Below are positions 1-11,866 of a stretch of DNA of 64,000 nt, piece by piece. The position numbers and the translations under genes were made by a program. The notes beneath the pieces are model-generated. The model ran no database searches and had not been told where the DNA came from. It saw nothing but the letters and a program-made list of their open reading frames with translations. Positions within the stretch are counted from its first letter, which is position 1. The number at the start of each line of letters is the position of its first letter. Source of the stretch: Dipteris shenzhenensis (Eukaryota > Polypodiophyta > Polypodiopsida > Gleicheniales); NCBI GenBank assembly GCA_047967505.1, contig CM106539.1. One strand, 5' to 3'.

Positions 1-155
1 CATGTTCAACCAAAGGGACAATATGTGCTGCGAGGAATCATCTTGGAGCGCCCATTCTGCGTGACTTGCAGATTTGATCACCCTGGTCCGCCTTCATCCC
101 AGAAACTTAGCATTTAAATATATATATTTTTTTTATACGATTGATGATACCGCTC

Positions 156-237
156 GACGGCTTGGCCGAGTGGTTAAGGCGACAGACTCGAAATCTGTTG
201 GGCTTTGCCCGCGCAGGTTCGAATCCTGCAGCCGTCG
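156..237 (+). tRNA. tRNA-Ser (anticodon CGA)
   Basis: The sequence folds into a complete type II tRNA of 82 nt. The acceptor arms GACGGCT and AGCCGTC pair over seven bases, with G as discriminator. The D-arm is present, and the anticodon stem ACAGA/TCTGT frames the loop CTCGAAA with anticodon CGA at 189-191. A long variable arm (GGGC/GCCC) identifies a class II tRNA, and the T-arm GCAGG-TTCGAAT-CCTGC follows. The anticodon and long variable arm make it serine, decoding UCG. There is no intron and the 3' CCA is not encoded, as expected for a eukaryotic nuclear gene. The internal A and B boxes (TGGCCGAGTGG, GGTTCGAATCC) are intact, so it looks functional. Confidence 0.96.
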
Positions 238-257
238 AGTAGATCCCCTGTGTCTTC

Positions 258-261
258 TTTT
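258..261 (+). terminator. Short T-run, possible RNA polymerase III terminator
   Basis: A TTTT run lies 20 bases after the tRNA. It is the first run of four T residues downstream and could end Pol III transcription. Four T is the minimum, so this is weak. Confidence 0.4.
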
Positions 262-295
262 GTCTGGCTACTCCCTCTCTCTCTCTCTCTCTTTC

Positions 296-381
296 AGCTT
301 TCAATTCGCCCGGGCAGGCAAAGAAAACAAAAAAAATTTATTAAGGGAAAAACTTTTACAAAGAAAATAAAGAGGTGCTTC

Positions 382-425
<44 letters not shown>

Positions 426-562
426 CTTAGAAAACAAAAATTTTATTAAGGGAAATACTTTTGTTTCTCTCTCTCTTTCAGCTTTCAATTTGCCCAGGGA
501 GGCAAAGAAAACAAAAATTTTATTAAGGGAAAAACTTTTACAAAGAAAATAAAGAGGTGCTT
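296..562 (+). repeat. Direct duplication with CT microsatellites
   Basis: An ~85-bp block at 296-380 recurs almost unchanged at 479-562 (CAGCTTTCAATT..GCCC..GGCAAAGAAAACAAAAA through AAAGAGGTGCTT). A partial third copy lies at 427-462. The copies are joined by CT/TC microsatellites, of which the longest is a nearly pure (TC)n at 385-424. The pattern suggests unequal exchange or slippage between CT tracts. The tRNA is not included in the duplication. Confidence 0.9.
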
Positions 563-1495
563 TAAGAATGGCTAAACTAGCACCATACTGCATCCATTGA
601 GCTAATGGAAGATTCTAACACATCCTAATGGATCTCCTAATCTAAAAAATTCTTGATCTCCATATTCAAGCATGCGATTTCCACTGGATTTATTCGAATA
701 GGTTTGTAATTTTGTGTTTCATAAGTGTATGCATTAAAAAACTACATTAGATTAACAAAACTTTAAAGATTTGAAATATTCATTGAAAAAATTCTTTGGT
801 GATCTAATTAGCCCCCCATTCTAATCTCATTAAAACCCTTAATCTAATCTAACTAAACCCCCTAATCTAACTTTCCCTACCCTTAGTTAATATAACTTGT
901 AAGGATGATAAAAAAAGGTGAGGTGTTTGATCGCGGAGAAAAGTTCAGGGTCGCTCCCTCCCCCTCCGCCCACACACCGCACACACACCTCCTTCACATG
1001 CATTTCTTGCCCCTTGGAGAGGGTTCTCGTAGCTCCTTTCGCTGAGGTCTGGTTCCCGCTCCTTCCTCTGGCATGCTTCCTCAACCCACCATGCCCCCTT
1101 TCTCTTCACCTCCACCTTCATCGCTCCCTCCCGCATGCACCATGAACTAAATATTTCCTCATGAACTGTGCTATCGATATAGCAGCAGTGGGTGTAGGGA
1201 TAGCAGAGGGCACAGCAGTGCTAAGGCTTCTGGAGGTGGATATGCGAGGAGTGAGGTTGAGGCTGGAGGTGGACATGCACAGCTAAGGGCAGGGCAGGGA
1301 GTGGCTATGGCAGAGGGCCGGAAGGGCAAGCATTCAGAGGAAGGCAGTGGGTGATGTCGCATCGAGATTTTTAAAGGAGCTTAAACCTCCATGTAGAAAG
1401 ATCATTAATTTTTTTGTTGTACCTTAGATTATGATCACTTCCTTTTCACCCCTCTCACTCTCCCCTAAACAAATTAATGGAATTTATTCTCTCAT
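563..1495. other. Intergenic, no gene seen
   Basis: This is AT-rich sequence with several CTAATCTAA-type words near 800-880, then a C/T-rich and a G/A-rich stretch (950-1350). The short open frames are low-complexity and show no recognisable domain. Confidence 0.6.
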
Positions 1496-4167
1496 TTAGC
1501 ACCATGACCGGCTGAGCACGCTACAAGCCTCATTTCGAAGTCCAAAAAACTTAACTACTCTTCTAATCTCTTCAAGTATACTCTCAACCGATATCCATTT
1601 GAACAAAGACATCATTTTTGAAATTCCAGAAATGCATCAGTACTAGTTCACTAAGAACTTGCAACATTTTGTATGAGATCATTTTGTCCAAGCAATGCAA
1701 CCTTCCACTTCAGCTTCATCTCGATATTCAAACTATTCAGCTTGTTTTCCAGGCCTGTGACCAAAGTTCTTTAGACACTCTCCACAGCAGGAAGTTCAGC
1801 CTAAAGGATGGAGTTGCTTGCCAAACATTGGAGAATCTGAACCACCAAGTTAAGAGTCTATCAACGTTGCACAGGCATGTGTCAAAGCAATAGCAAGCTT
1901 AGTTCCTATCGCTAAATCATCATGTGTAAGGCATTCCTTTCTATTCCGATCTAGTTTTCTATGTCTCGATTCCCTCGTTGCTTTGAAGGTGTGTTTAGCA
2001 TCGGGAGGGCTTTTGCATTAGGAAGCCACCAGTGGGGGGGAAATATGGTTGCAATGGCATTGCAGGCTAACTTAGGTTAATTAGGATACACTAACTAATT
2101 AATTTAAATTCACCCCTAGCCAACTTTTTGTTTCGTTACATCTGGCGGTCTTCACCATCCCAGCAGTTAAACTTCACCATGTGGCATCTTTTGGTGGCTA
2201 AAATTGGCTTTGTAAATGAACTAAATTTTCCCCTCTTTGTCCTTTCTCTAACGTTGCCATGGAAAACCATTTTCACCTTTTCTGGCTGTCTAGAGTAATT
2301 TGGGAAAATATTCGTGGATGGCTTATCTAAGCACAAATTTTCATGCAACTTAAATGGAAGATGGCCCTTCTAGGTGATAGAGGGTGCTTGAATGTTACAC
2401 AACTATTTCTTTGGAGCATTATTAGAGGGATAGTCATTCATGACATCCGGAATGGTAGGAATGTTGTAGTCTTCCGATTCTGTTGTAGGTCGCCTCGGGA
2501 TTTTAGGCCGTGCAAGGGTCTTAGGGAAGGGTGATTTTTTGGGCCTTGGGTTGGGAAAAGGGTTTTTTTGTTTGTTGTTGGTCAAGTTGACCAAGTTAGC
2601 GGAACCACTAGGGTTAGGTTATGGTTAGTAGGGTGGTTAGGGTTCAGTGTTATTAGGGTTTTGCCTTTCTTTCCCTATCCCACCGTTCCCCACTTCTTTC
2701 TTGCTATGAGTTCTTCGCCTTGTTGTGTTGTGAGGCTTCACTTGTTGTTATGTTTCTTCTAATGTGACATTTCGCCAGGAGGTTCGACCTTTGCTATGTT
2801 TCGAGGGCTTAGGTGTAGCGTCTCATAGCCCCCCTATTAGCACCATGACCGGCTGAGCATGCTACAAGCCTCATTTCGAAGTCCAAAAAACTTAACTACT
2901 CTTCTAATCTCTTCAAGTATACTCTCAACCGATATCCCTTTGAACAAAGACATCATTTTTGAAATTCCAGAAATGCATCAGTACTAGTTCACTAAGAACT
3001 TGCAACATTTTTGTATATGAGATCATTTTGTCCAAGCAATGCAACCTTCCACTTCAGCTTCATCTCGATATTCAAACTATTCAGCTTGTTTTCCAGGCCT
3101 GTGACCAAAGTTCTTTAGACACTCTCCACAGCAGGAAGTTCAGCCTAAAGGATGGAGTTGCTTGCCAAACATTGGAGAGCCTGAACCACCAAGTTAAGAG
3201 TCTATCAACGTTGCACAGGCATGTGTCAAAGCAATAGCAAGCTTAGTTCCTATCGCTAAATCATCATGTGTAAGGCATTCCTTTCTATTCCGATCTAGTT
3301 TTCTATGTCTCGATTCCCTCGTTGCTTTGAAGGTGTGTTTAGCATCGGGAGGGCTTTTGCATTAGGAAGCCACCAGTGGGGGGGAAATATGGTTGCAATG
3401 GCATTGCAGGCTAACTTAGGTTAATTAGGATACACTAACTAATTAATTTAAATTCACCCCTAGCCAACTTTTTGTTTCGTTACATCTGGCGGTCTTCACC
3501 ATCCCAGCAGTTAAACTTCACCATGTGGCATCTTTTGGTGGCTAAAATTGGCTTTGTAAATGAACTAAAATTTCCCCTCTTTGTCCTTTCTCTAACGTTG
3601 CCATGGAAAACCATTTTCACCTTTTCTGGCTGTCTAGAGTAATTTGGGAAAATATTCATGGATGGCTTATCTAAGCACAAATTTTCATGCAACTTAAATG
3701 GAAGATGGCCCTTCTAGGTGATAGAGGGTGCTTGAATGTTACACAACTATTTCTTTGGAGCATTATTAGAGGGATAGTCATTCATGACATCCGGAATGGT
3801 AGGAATGTTGTAGTCTTCCGATTCTGTTGTAGGTCGCCTCGGGATTTTAGGCCATGCAAGGGTCTTAGGGAAGGGTGATTTTTTGGGCCTTGGGTTGGGA
3901 AAAGGGTTTTTTTGTTTGTTGTTGGTCAAGTTGACCAAGTTAGCGGAACCACTAGGGTTAGGTTACGGTTAGTAGGGTGGTTAGGGTTCAGTGTTATTAG
4001 GGTTTTGCCTTTCTTTCCCTATCCCACCGTTCCCCACTTCTTTCTTGCTATGAGTTCTTCGCCTTGTTGTGTTGTGAGGCTTCACTTGTTGTTATGTTTC
4101 TTCTAATGTGACATTTCACCAGGAGGTTCGACCTTTGCTATGTTTCGAGGGCTTAGGTGTAGCGTCT
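1496..4167. repeat. Tandem duplication, two ~1.33-kb units
   Basis: Unit 1 (1496-2823) and unit 2 (2837-4167) are almost identical and are separated by 13 bp. Both run from TTAGCACCATGACCGG to GGTGTAGCGTCT. By eye I find only scattered single-base changes and one 3-bp insertion in unit 2 (near 3010). No domain is recognisable in the small open frames. There are no terminal inverted repeats or TG/CA ends, so this looks like a segmental tandem duplication of anonymous sequence rather than a transposon. Confidence 0.93.
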
Positions 4168-7100
4168 GCATCAGTTTTTCTACAAATAGGTTTGGCGGGC
4201 TCTTCCTATTAGGATTTTTGGTGTTGTTGTGTAGTTCTCCAGCTTTTGGTACTGTGTGAGTCATTTGGGCATGCCTAATGAGGGAAGGAGTTGAATGTGC
4301 CATTGTACGTTGTCGGTAGCTATTTGAACAGTGATTTTTGAGCCCCGAGGGAATTGGATATGCAGCTTGCTATTGTTGCATGTTGGTTCCCAAGGGAAAA
4401 GGAAAAGGGCCTTGCAGTTGGTGAGAAGGTAAGGTTGGTTGCATGAATACGATTGGGTGAAGTCGGTTGCAGAACTAGGTAGAAGGTTGGACTGTTAAAG
4501 TAGATGCTATTCGTGGTTTCTGGTCATGGTGGTGGTTCATCCATAAAAGGGTGCACGACTATAGTGCAATGGTATATGTGTGATATTGTCAAGTATTTAC
4601 AGTGTTGTAGGCTTTTGTGCCTGAGGATTTGAAGCATCTACAGTGTTGTGCTTGAGGACCTAAAGTGTCTACAGTTCGAAGGGAAGCTGTGGGATTGTGA
4701 TATGCACTTTATCCGTGTAAATTAACTTCATAAATTCGACATAGAGAGGCCACCGAGATTGAAGTCTTTCGAGGAAGGACGGAGTGGAGGCCCAAGATTC
4801 CATGATCACTTCTACTGGCCACCATTGAAGAAGAGCTCTCTACCTTAGGCACTGCCATCTACACGATACCATATTTTCGAAGTGTCTCCCTTTTTCTTAT
4901 TACATTGTGTCTAAGCTTCTTCTCTCATTAACACAAGCATGATTGTGCATTGATATTTCCAAATTAAACAAGTATTAGTTGGCTTTTAACTTGGATCAAA
5001 CATTACCTAATGATAGATGTGGAGATGAATATCTGCTACTATCAACATTCATCAACAGATCTGAATTTTATTGTTCTACTAATCCTAGATAGGTCAACCA
5101 TTTCCTAGCAATGATACGTGATGCCATTTCTTAATTTGGCTGCAAGCTGCAAGCCTGAAGAAAATTCCTAGACAAGGAGTGTTTTAATTTGTGTGAGTTG
5201 TAGGAGCTATTTTTGTGAGCTTGTTAAGGAGTTTTTATAAAACTTGAGCTCGGTTCAAATTCAAGATTAGAACACCATATGCATCTTCTCTATAATGATG
5301 TGACAAGATAGGTCAGCAAGCTAAGTAGGGTTTGTTTAGTTAGGCATCCTCCCATTTGTGGCAGACATTGGTGGGCACTATGGCATAGGATGTTGAGGGC
5401 ACTTGTAGGTTGATAGAGAGCAGGATGCATAGGTCCAAAGGGTCCCTTAAGTGGGCCAACCAGATGTTGGATTTTGGTACAGCATGGGATCCCTGCAGCA
5501 CCCATATAGAAGTCTACAGCTATGATCCCATCGCAAGCACAACAGAACAATAGTAGCATCCCACACAAGGCTAAGTCCATATGTCGAGAGCATGGGCAAT
5601 GGAAGGGCAAGTAGCAAGCCACATTCTAGGGGGACAGGGGCAACACTAGTAGCCCTGGAGCATCCATAGGCATCTTTAATTAGGTGGCAGGTCATGAACA
5701 CACATTACTATGATTATGAAAGAATCATCATTTCTCACAAAATTAAACTAGGTGTTAAGCACATTGCTATGATTATGAAAGCATTGCCATTTCTCACAAA
5801 ATTAAACTAGGAAACTGGTAACTTCTCTCACATAGTCATCTGTCACCCAGCAGAATACTTCAAGCCTTTAAGTATAGTAGCAACCATTCCAAGGCTGCCA
5901 TGGGGCAGTCTAGCAAGGTCGGCAACAGCAGAATACTCAACTGCAAAGGCAGCTATTGGTTGTCTTGAAACCAGGGTGTGGGTGGGTACTAGAGGGGCCT
6001 CCCAGTTGATTCTCTCTCCGTCACCTACAGTAGGCAGCCACACCTAGCAGTAGCCCCAATGCAGTTGGCAGCAAGTAATGCAACCATCAGCGGTGCAGTT
6101 GTAGCATTGGGCATTTAGTCCAATGTAGCAGCACTTTCTTCCACACTTCTTTGATGTTCATCCAACTTCTCTAACTACGCATTCAATTTTTTAATCAAGT
6201 CCAAGCTTTCTTGAGGCTCTGCGTCTATACATTTTTCTCTTTGTTTGAATTTAAGAAAATCATATTGTCTCGATTCCAAATCATACATGTCTTTGAATGT
6301 CTATACTTGCTGACTTCTCTAACTGAAGTCGGCATTTTAAATGGATTCGCTATGCTTCTAATTGTTGGCTCATGCACCCTGTCACCTGCTTGGTGTTTTT
6401 TCCTCTCATTAAATGTATGCAGCAAGCGAGGCTGCCCTCTGCCTTTCTTTTTCCCTGATTTAGTTGATGAATGCACCTATGTGCCTATTCCCAGCAAGCC
6501 AAGCTACTCTGTCCCTAGCTTTTTCACTCATGTACTTGCACTATTCTTTGTGGGAGATGGGTAGGTGTTTCTATTAGTTAATGCTCAGGACTGTGGTTTG
6601 TCTGTGAATTTATTCTAGCTATTTGATGTATGGTTGCTTGCATTGTGACGGCGGTCTCAGTTTTACTTGTGAGATGTATTTTTCTAATTTGTTTGAATAC
6701 GATCTAGGGGTGCAGAATCTATGTTGTGTTTGGGTGTTTTGTGCAGAATCTATGTTGTGCTTGGTTGTATTACTGTGGTTATGTCTTCAAGATCTTTGGA
6801 AGATATTGTCAATGTAAGGCCTGACATTTTTTATAGATGGAAATGGCTTCCTTTTAGTGAACATACTTATGGAGTTCGAAGTTTCCTTAATGCCACAGGT
6901 CATTATAGCTGTACTTAGTTCGAATACTCATAGTTAGTTTGAAGTAACAAATTGGCTTAAGGAGAAAAGACTCTGTAGTGGTTACCATTGGAAAAAAGCA
7001 TTTGTAGTTGAATGGTTGCATATGGTATTTGTAATTGGAGATGGGATTCTTTTATGTATTTGTACATTAATAATAGAAAAGTACTATATGATGATAGGAT

Positions 7101-7740
7101 ATTGGTATATTTCAGCAACATTGTCAAACTTTGCAGAATGTTTTGCAAGCCTGAGACTTGTAGAAATAGTTGTAGAATCTCCTCGTTATTTGTTCTAAGA
7201 TTAATAAATGTACTTGGTAATTATTTGTGTTGGTCGAATTAGTTGCAACCTAGCAGGAAGGTGTAACAATGTTTTGTTAATACAACTTGTAGTAAGCATT
7301 GTGAATGAGATTGCGTTTGTTTTTAAAAAGCACTCATACTTGAATTCTGTCGTAGACCCATTTTATTTTCAAACGAACTATTTTTCCCGTACTCAATATC
7401 CTAAATTATACTGTTGACATGCTTGATTGCCTTGTAGGCAATTTTTGAATCCACAACCCCCACTATCCTGTGCATTTGTGTATTGTTTTGCCATACACAG
7501 CTATTACAGAGAATTACATAACACATTACATTCCCATCATATGTTTTAAATTTTTTATGCACTTTAAATACAATTGTAGTAAACTGGATCATTTGTTTTT
7601 TCTTTTGGCGTAATTTTTTATGGTAGAGTATGTAAGAAATGAGTTGCAAGACAAATTTAGTGGAATGTAGCTTTGTGTAGCCACTGCGCATGACTTTGGC
7701 AAGTTTAGACTTTCAATTGAGCCTTCGAACTACATGATAC
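4168..7740. other. Intergenic, no convincing gene
   Basis: Open frames here are short and match no family I can recognise. One lysine- and arginine-rich minus-strand frame at 6225-6476 (containing KSGKKKGRGQPR), followed by broken frames toward 6100, could be a decayed coding fragment. There are no splice or domain signals to support it. Confidence 0.5.
5702..5811 (+). repeat. 59-bp tandem duplication
   Basis: ACATTACTATGATTATGAAAG through CACAAAATTAAACTAGG occurs at 5702-5752 and again with a few changes at 5761-5811, a period of 59 bp. Confidence 0.85.
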
Positions 7741-7762
7741 GATTTCCATATTATCTGTAGGA

Positions 7763-7963
7763 ATGCCTAATGAAATCATCCTTTCTCATGAGCCCTCAAA
7801 GCCGAACTCGGTTAAAGTTAGAGAGAAGAAAATGATGAAGCACAGAAAGAGAAGAAGGAAGTTCCTAAACGTGCCTTGTTATTATGAGAATGCTAGGGCA
7901 CTAGGGATTTCTGAATTCATGAGCACACACGTGCACTTGTATAATCGAGAATTTAGTATGTAG
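7763..7963 (+). CDS. Unrecognised small open frame, possible gene fragment
   Basis: This 66-codon frame has a strongly basic middle (REKKMMKHRKRRRKF) followed by a less biased C-terminus. I recognise no family. The basic cluster could be a nuclear localisation signal or an RNA- or DNA-binding tail, but that is speculation. There is no promoter or splice evidence, and nearby frames do not continue it. Confidence 0.2.
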   Translation: MPNEIILSHEPSKPNSVKVREKKMMKHRKRRRKFLNVPCYYENARALGISEFMSTHVHLYNREFSM

Positions 7964-8230
7964 ATAGTTAGGTTTCACCATTATATGGATTTCAAAAAGC
8001 TTACAATATGAACATAGGCTTCGTAAGTTGTACAACCAAACAATTTATGATTTCGTACTAGTTTATGCCACACTCATATATTACATAGTGAATTTTTGTA
8101 CTACATCTAGCAATGGGAGATGGGCTTCATAGATAGATAGTTTTTGTTATATCTACCATTAAAATTAACAAAACAAAAGGTAGTCTTAACATTACATGTA
8201 ATCCATATTTGTAATTGTATTCATCATTCG

Positions 8231-8420
8231 AATTTATTTCTTATATGTTCCTAGTTTATGATGCTATTGTCTAAAATATACGCTTTCAATTTGTAATCGT
8301 GCATTGGAGAACCTATAATAACGTCCATACTTTGAATTTGTTTGCTACATATTTCTAGCTTATGATGCCATCGTGTCAAATATATGCCTTCAATTTTCAA
8401 ATATATGCCTTCAATTTATA
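8231..8420 (+). repeat. Diverged short tandem repeats
   Basis: The block GAATTTATTT..TTCCTAGTTTATGATGC..AAATATACGC is followed about 110 bp later by a diverged copy (8334-8395). AAATATATGCCTTCAATTT is then repeated immediately (8378-8395 and 8401-8418). Confidence 0.6.
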
Positions 8421-8547
8421 TTCAAGAAATTGTATGTTGGAGAATCTATAGTAGATTCCACATTCAAAATTCCATAATTGATGCAAGGAATTCAAATTAT
8501 CACGGTAAATTTAACTATTCCATATTCAAGCAAGTACTACACCTAAG

Positions 8548-9134
8548 ATGAAGCAATCGTCCCTGATGATCGTCCCTAATGATTCTGATGTAGAATCATC
8601 GAGTTGTGCAGTCATGACTATTGACAAGACATTTGTTAAGAGATTCTTTGATGAAGCAAATTACAGAGATGATAAAAGAGTGAAGCTAGAATCCCCACGG
8701 GAAGATAGGGCTTACCACACCTTGAGCATAGAGTACTCAAATCAATTGAGTACTCTATGCCAGAATTAGCACGAGATGATAGGGCTTACCACACCTTGAG
8801 CATAGAGTACTCAAATCAATTGAGTGTTGAGAGTGAGTACTCGCCTAGTGAAAGATCCTTGCTTACTCACGAAGTAGACTTATCCATCATGAATAGCATA
8901 TTCAAAGGAAAAGTACTGAATAAATATGGGACGGCCCTTGCAGAATGTCAAGTATCAGAAGACCTTGAAATGAGATTTTTTATTTTTCAAAGAAACCTTG
9001 AAATGAGATTTAAACGACAAAGAAGGGGGTTGTTGTATTACTCTCATCACAATAGGCGAGGTATACTACACCGACTTCATCAAGACATTAAATGTAGGAG
9101 ACTGCATCAAGGTTACGAATTTTTCAGTCTATAG
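8548..9134 (+). pseudogene. Unrecognised open frames around a recent 75-bp tandem duplication
   Basis: Two overlapping frames (8548-8769, 73 codons; 8757-9134, 125 codons) share the peptide DRAYHTLSIEYSNQLS because the DNA is duplicated in tandem (about 8703-8757 and 8778-8830). The duplication shifts the frame and ends the first frame early, so a longer ancestral frame was probably broken. The N-terminal part is acidic and serine-rich (VPNDSDVESSS), and the C-terminal part is basic. No family is recognised. Confidence 0.3.
8726..8760 (+). repeat. Perfect 15-bp inverted repeat (hairpin)
   Basis: GCATAGAGTACTCAA (8726-8740) and TTGAGTACTCTATGC (8746-8760) are exact reverse complements around a 5-base loop, ATCAA. 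The hairpin lies at the junction of the local tandem duplication. Confidence 0.9.
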
Positions 9135-9306
9135 CAAAAACACTCAAAACGATGGAGAAACGTTCGATTATACTTTGTTTTTTGATCCTCTGACTTGGGT
9201 CTAACATTCCGAACCATTTACAATCAACCTAAATCTACCACTTTGTTTTGAGAAACGTAGGGATGAAGATGAACAGTAAGCCAATCGCACTAAACATGAT
9301 GGACCT

Positions 9307-9477
9307 TGTGGGGGTTAAAGGTCACTGTGCCTTTACCCCGGTTATGTACAATACTCAAACACATATATAAATGAATGAAAAAGAAGATTAGGGTGGTTCT
9401 GCACCCACCAAAACTTGTGTGGCTCTCTGTTTCTCTCTCTCCCTCTTTCGTTCTTGCTTCCGTTGAGAGCACTCTCA
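9307..9477 (+). repeat. 5' LTR of Copia A (171 bp)
   Basis: The LTR begins TGTGGGGGTT and ends GCACTCTCA, so it has TG...CA ends, and is followed after two bases by the PBS. It matches both LTRs of copy B in reverse complement. At 171 bp it is short for a plant Copia LTR. Confidence 0.92.
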
Positions 9478-9479
9478 AC

Positions 9480-9491
9480 TGGTATCAGAGC
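9480..9491 (+). promoter_or_regulatory. Primer-binding site of Copia A
   Basis: TGGTATCAGAGC is complementary to the 3' end of plant initiator tRNA-Met, the usual primer for minus-strand DNA synthesis in plant Copia elements. Confidence 0.92.
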
Positions 9492-10918
9492 CCGGGTGAT
9501 CTAGTTGAGCGTGCATGAATGCTTGAAGCTTAGCAGCTCTGTGGGAGGAAGGAGAAGCTCTGTGGGAAGCTTTGTAAGTGACTTTACTTGCATCCGAGTG
9601 TGTAGAGACCTTGGAGGAACCTTTGGAAAAGTCAATTTGGTTTTGTGAAGTGGTTTTGAGAGCCTGTATTAAGTGCTTTCAAAGAAAAAGTCGTTTTTTG
9701 AGCTTTTCCCTGTTCCGTTCGATGACAGAGACTTTGTATTGACTTGTAGAGGCAACTATTACTTGCTTTTGGTGTCCACTTCACTTCAGGAGCTTGGAAA
9801 CACCTTCATTCTTGAATCTGGGATCATTTCATTGGATTTCTGACTCACTGTGTCAGTTTCTGCGTTTTTCTGCCCGGGTGTTGGAACTCAAGTTTGGAGT
9901 AACCATTTGTAGATCTATCAGTTCCGGTGGACTCAGGAGGTTCTAAAACTTCTATGTTGCTCATCATTCGCACTCCAATGGAGTTTACAAACAGCTCTCT
10001 TTCCAAAAACGTTTTTTAGTCCGTGTGTTGGACCCAATGATTGAGACCACGGTTTTTAAAACCGTCTGTCCCATTGCGTTTCGGACGCCCAAAAACCCCT
10101 ACCTGTCAGTTTTTACGTGATTCGGTGGAGGATTTTCAGAGTTATAGATCTCTGTGTATTCGATTTCGTCTCTCTGTTATGCATTTTTCATTCTAAGGTT
10201 TTGAAACCTTAGATTTATGCCACATGGCAGTGGATAAGTGTTGACTCCCATTTCTCACTCATCGGTTGGGATTTTGGAGTTTTGACAGAAGAGAGATATT
10301 TGTAGATTTTCTTACTGAGTCCGATTATGCAATGGCGCCCATGTTTTGAGGCATCTCAGGTTCTATTTTCAGTAGCGGTCATTACCGTGGGACCATGATT
10401 TCTTGAGCATACCGTATGCAGATCACTCTGGTTGCAGTTTGAGCCATGTGTGCTCATTCGTGGTGTGCATTGGGTTGCAGTGCATGATTTATAGGCCATT
10501 TGGATGCATTGCATTCCTTATTGGATGCGTTGATAGGCCCAAATTGCCTTGTGGGATGCTATTTTTTATGGAAGCTTTGCACATGGATGCTATATTATGC
10601 TGAGGGACAGCTTTGACACATTGCAGGTGATGCACTGATAGTGCTATGCTCTCTTGGATGAGATATTATTAATGCATATGCCAGTGGACGATGTTTATGC
10701 TTGAGTCATTTGGCACTTATTGGCATTTTGGATTGCCATTGCAGTTGGCATTTTCTTTTGGGCCAGATTTGCTCATATGGATGCATAGTATATGCACATG
10801 GGTCAGATGCATCTTTTGATGCTTTGAGATTGTGGCATACACATTTGGGTGCACCTGGTATTTGGTGTGATTCTCTCTTGTAGGCACTAGCATTTGGGAT
10901 TTTTGCTTCATTTGCATC

Positions 10919-11866
10919 ATGGCATCCTCTTCCATGTCTGAAAAGGAGTTTTTTAGCATTAAAAAGTTTGATGGGACAAACTTTTCTTTGTGGAAAGAAC
11001 AAATAAGGGATGTGCTTATTCAAAAGAAGTAGATTAAACCCTTGGCAGGGATTGAAGCTAAGCCTGCAAATATGTCTGAGGATGATTGGAATGAGTTGGA
11101 TGCATTAGCAAAGTCTACTATTAGACTTCATCTTGCAGAGTCAGTTTATTTCACAGTAGTAAATGAGCAGACTACGGAAGATTTGTGGAAGAAATTGTCT
11201 GCCACTTATGAAAAGGAAACTGCCTCTAATAAAGTTTACCTCATGAAGAGGTTGTTTGAGCTGCAGATGAAGGAAGGGGTCTCCATTACTTCTCACTTGA
11301 ATGAATTCAATATTATTTTCAGCCAGCTTCAGGCTCAGAAGATGAATTTTGATGCGGAGACTAAGGCAATATTTCTCTTATGTTCATTGCCATCCTCATG
11401 GGATACCTTCCATACAGCTGTCAGTAACTCTGCACCTGGTGGAGTACTGAAATTTAATGATGTTGTGGGTAGCTTGTTGGCTGAGGAGATTAGACGGAAG
11501 TCTATGGATGGCAACAAGCAGGATGCAGCCTTAAATGTGCAAAGGGGTAGATCACAGTTCAGGGGGAAGTCCCAAGAAAGAGGGAAGCCTCGTAGCAAAT
11601 CCAGGGCACAGAACATTGAGTGTTACCACTGTGGCAAGAAGGGCCATATGAAAAAGGATTGCTACAAGCTGAAAAGAGAGCAAAAGGATAAGAAAAAGAA
11701 TGCAAATTGGGGTGCAAATCAAAAGGAAGAAAGTCCAAGGGGGGACAAAGGAAAAGTGAAGATCAAGGAGATTAATGCAATCACACATGATAGTGACAAT
11801 GATGTTCTCTTCATGTCTAGTTTATCTGCAGAGTTGCTTACCACTTCAGATGATGCATATTCCTAG
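10919..11866 (+). pseudogene. Copia A gag (UBN2-type, CCHC), nonsense mutated
   Basis: The start ATG at 10,919 matches the gag start in copy B. The reading frame is identical to B except for TAG at 11,030-11,032, where B has CAG; after that it stays open to TAG at 11,864-11,866. The product is a nucleocapsid/capsid polyprotein of the UBN2 retrotransposon gag type. A CCHC zinc knuckle (CYHCGKKGHMKKDC) near the C-terminus would bind element RNA. The acidic tail ends at a stop that copy B also carries. The early stop removes nearly the whole protein. Confidence 0.9.

Noticed and set aside
74-370. Open frames on both strands across the tRNA and CT repeats
   Set aside because: They overlap a structurally complete tRNA gene and microsatellites, and their peptides are simple-sequence products.
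800-890. Telomere-like CTAATCTAA/CCCTAA words
   Set aside because: The words are irregular and not the plant CCCTAAA repeat.
5290-6043. Minus-strand frames of 66-110 codons
   Set aside because: They are Cys/Leu/Pro-rich with overlapping alternative frames and no domain or repeat support.
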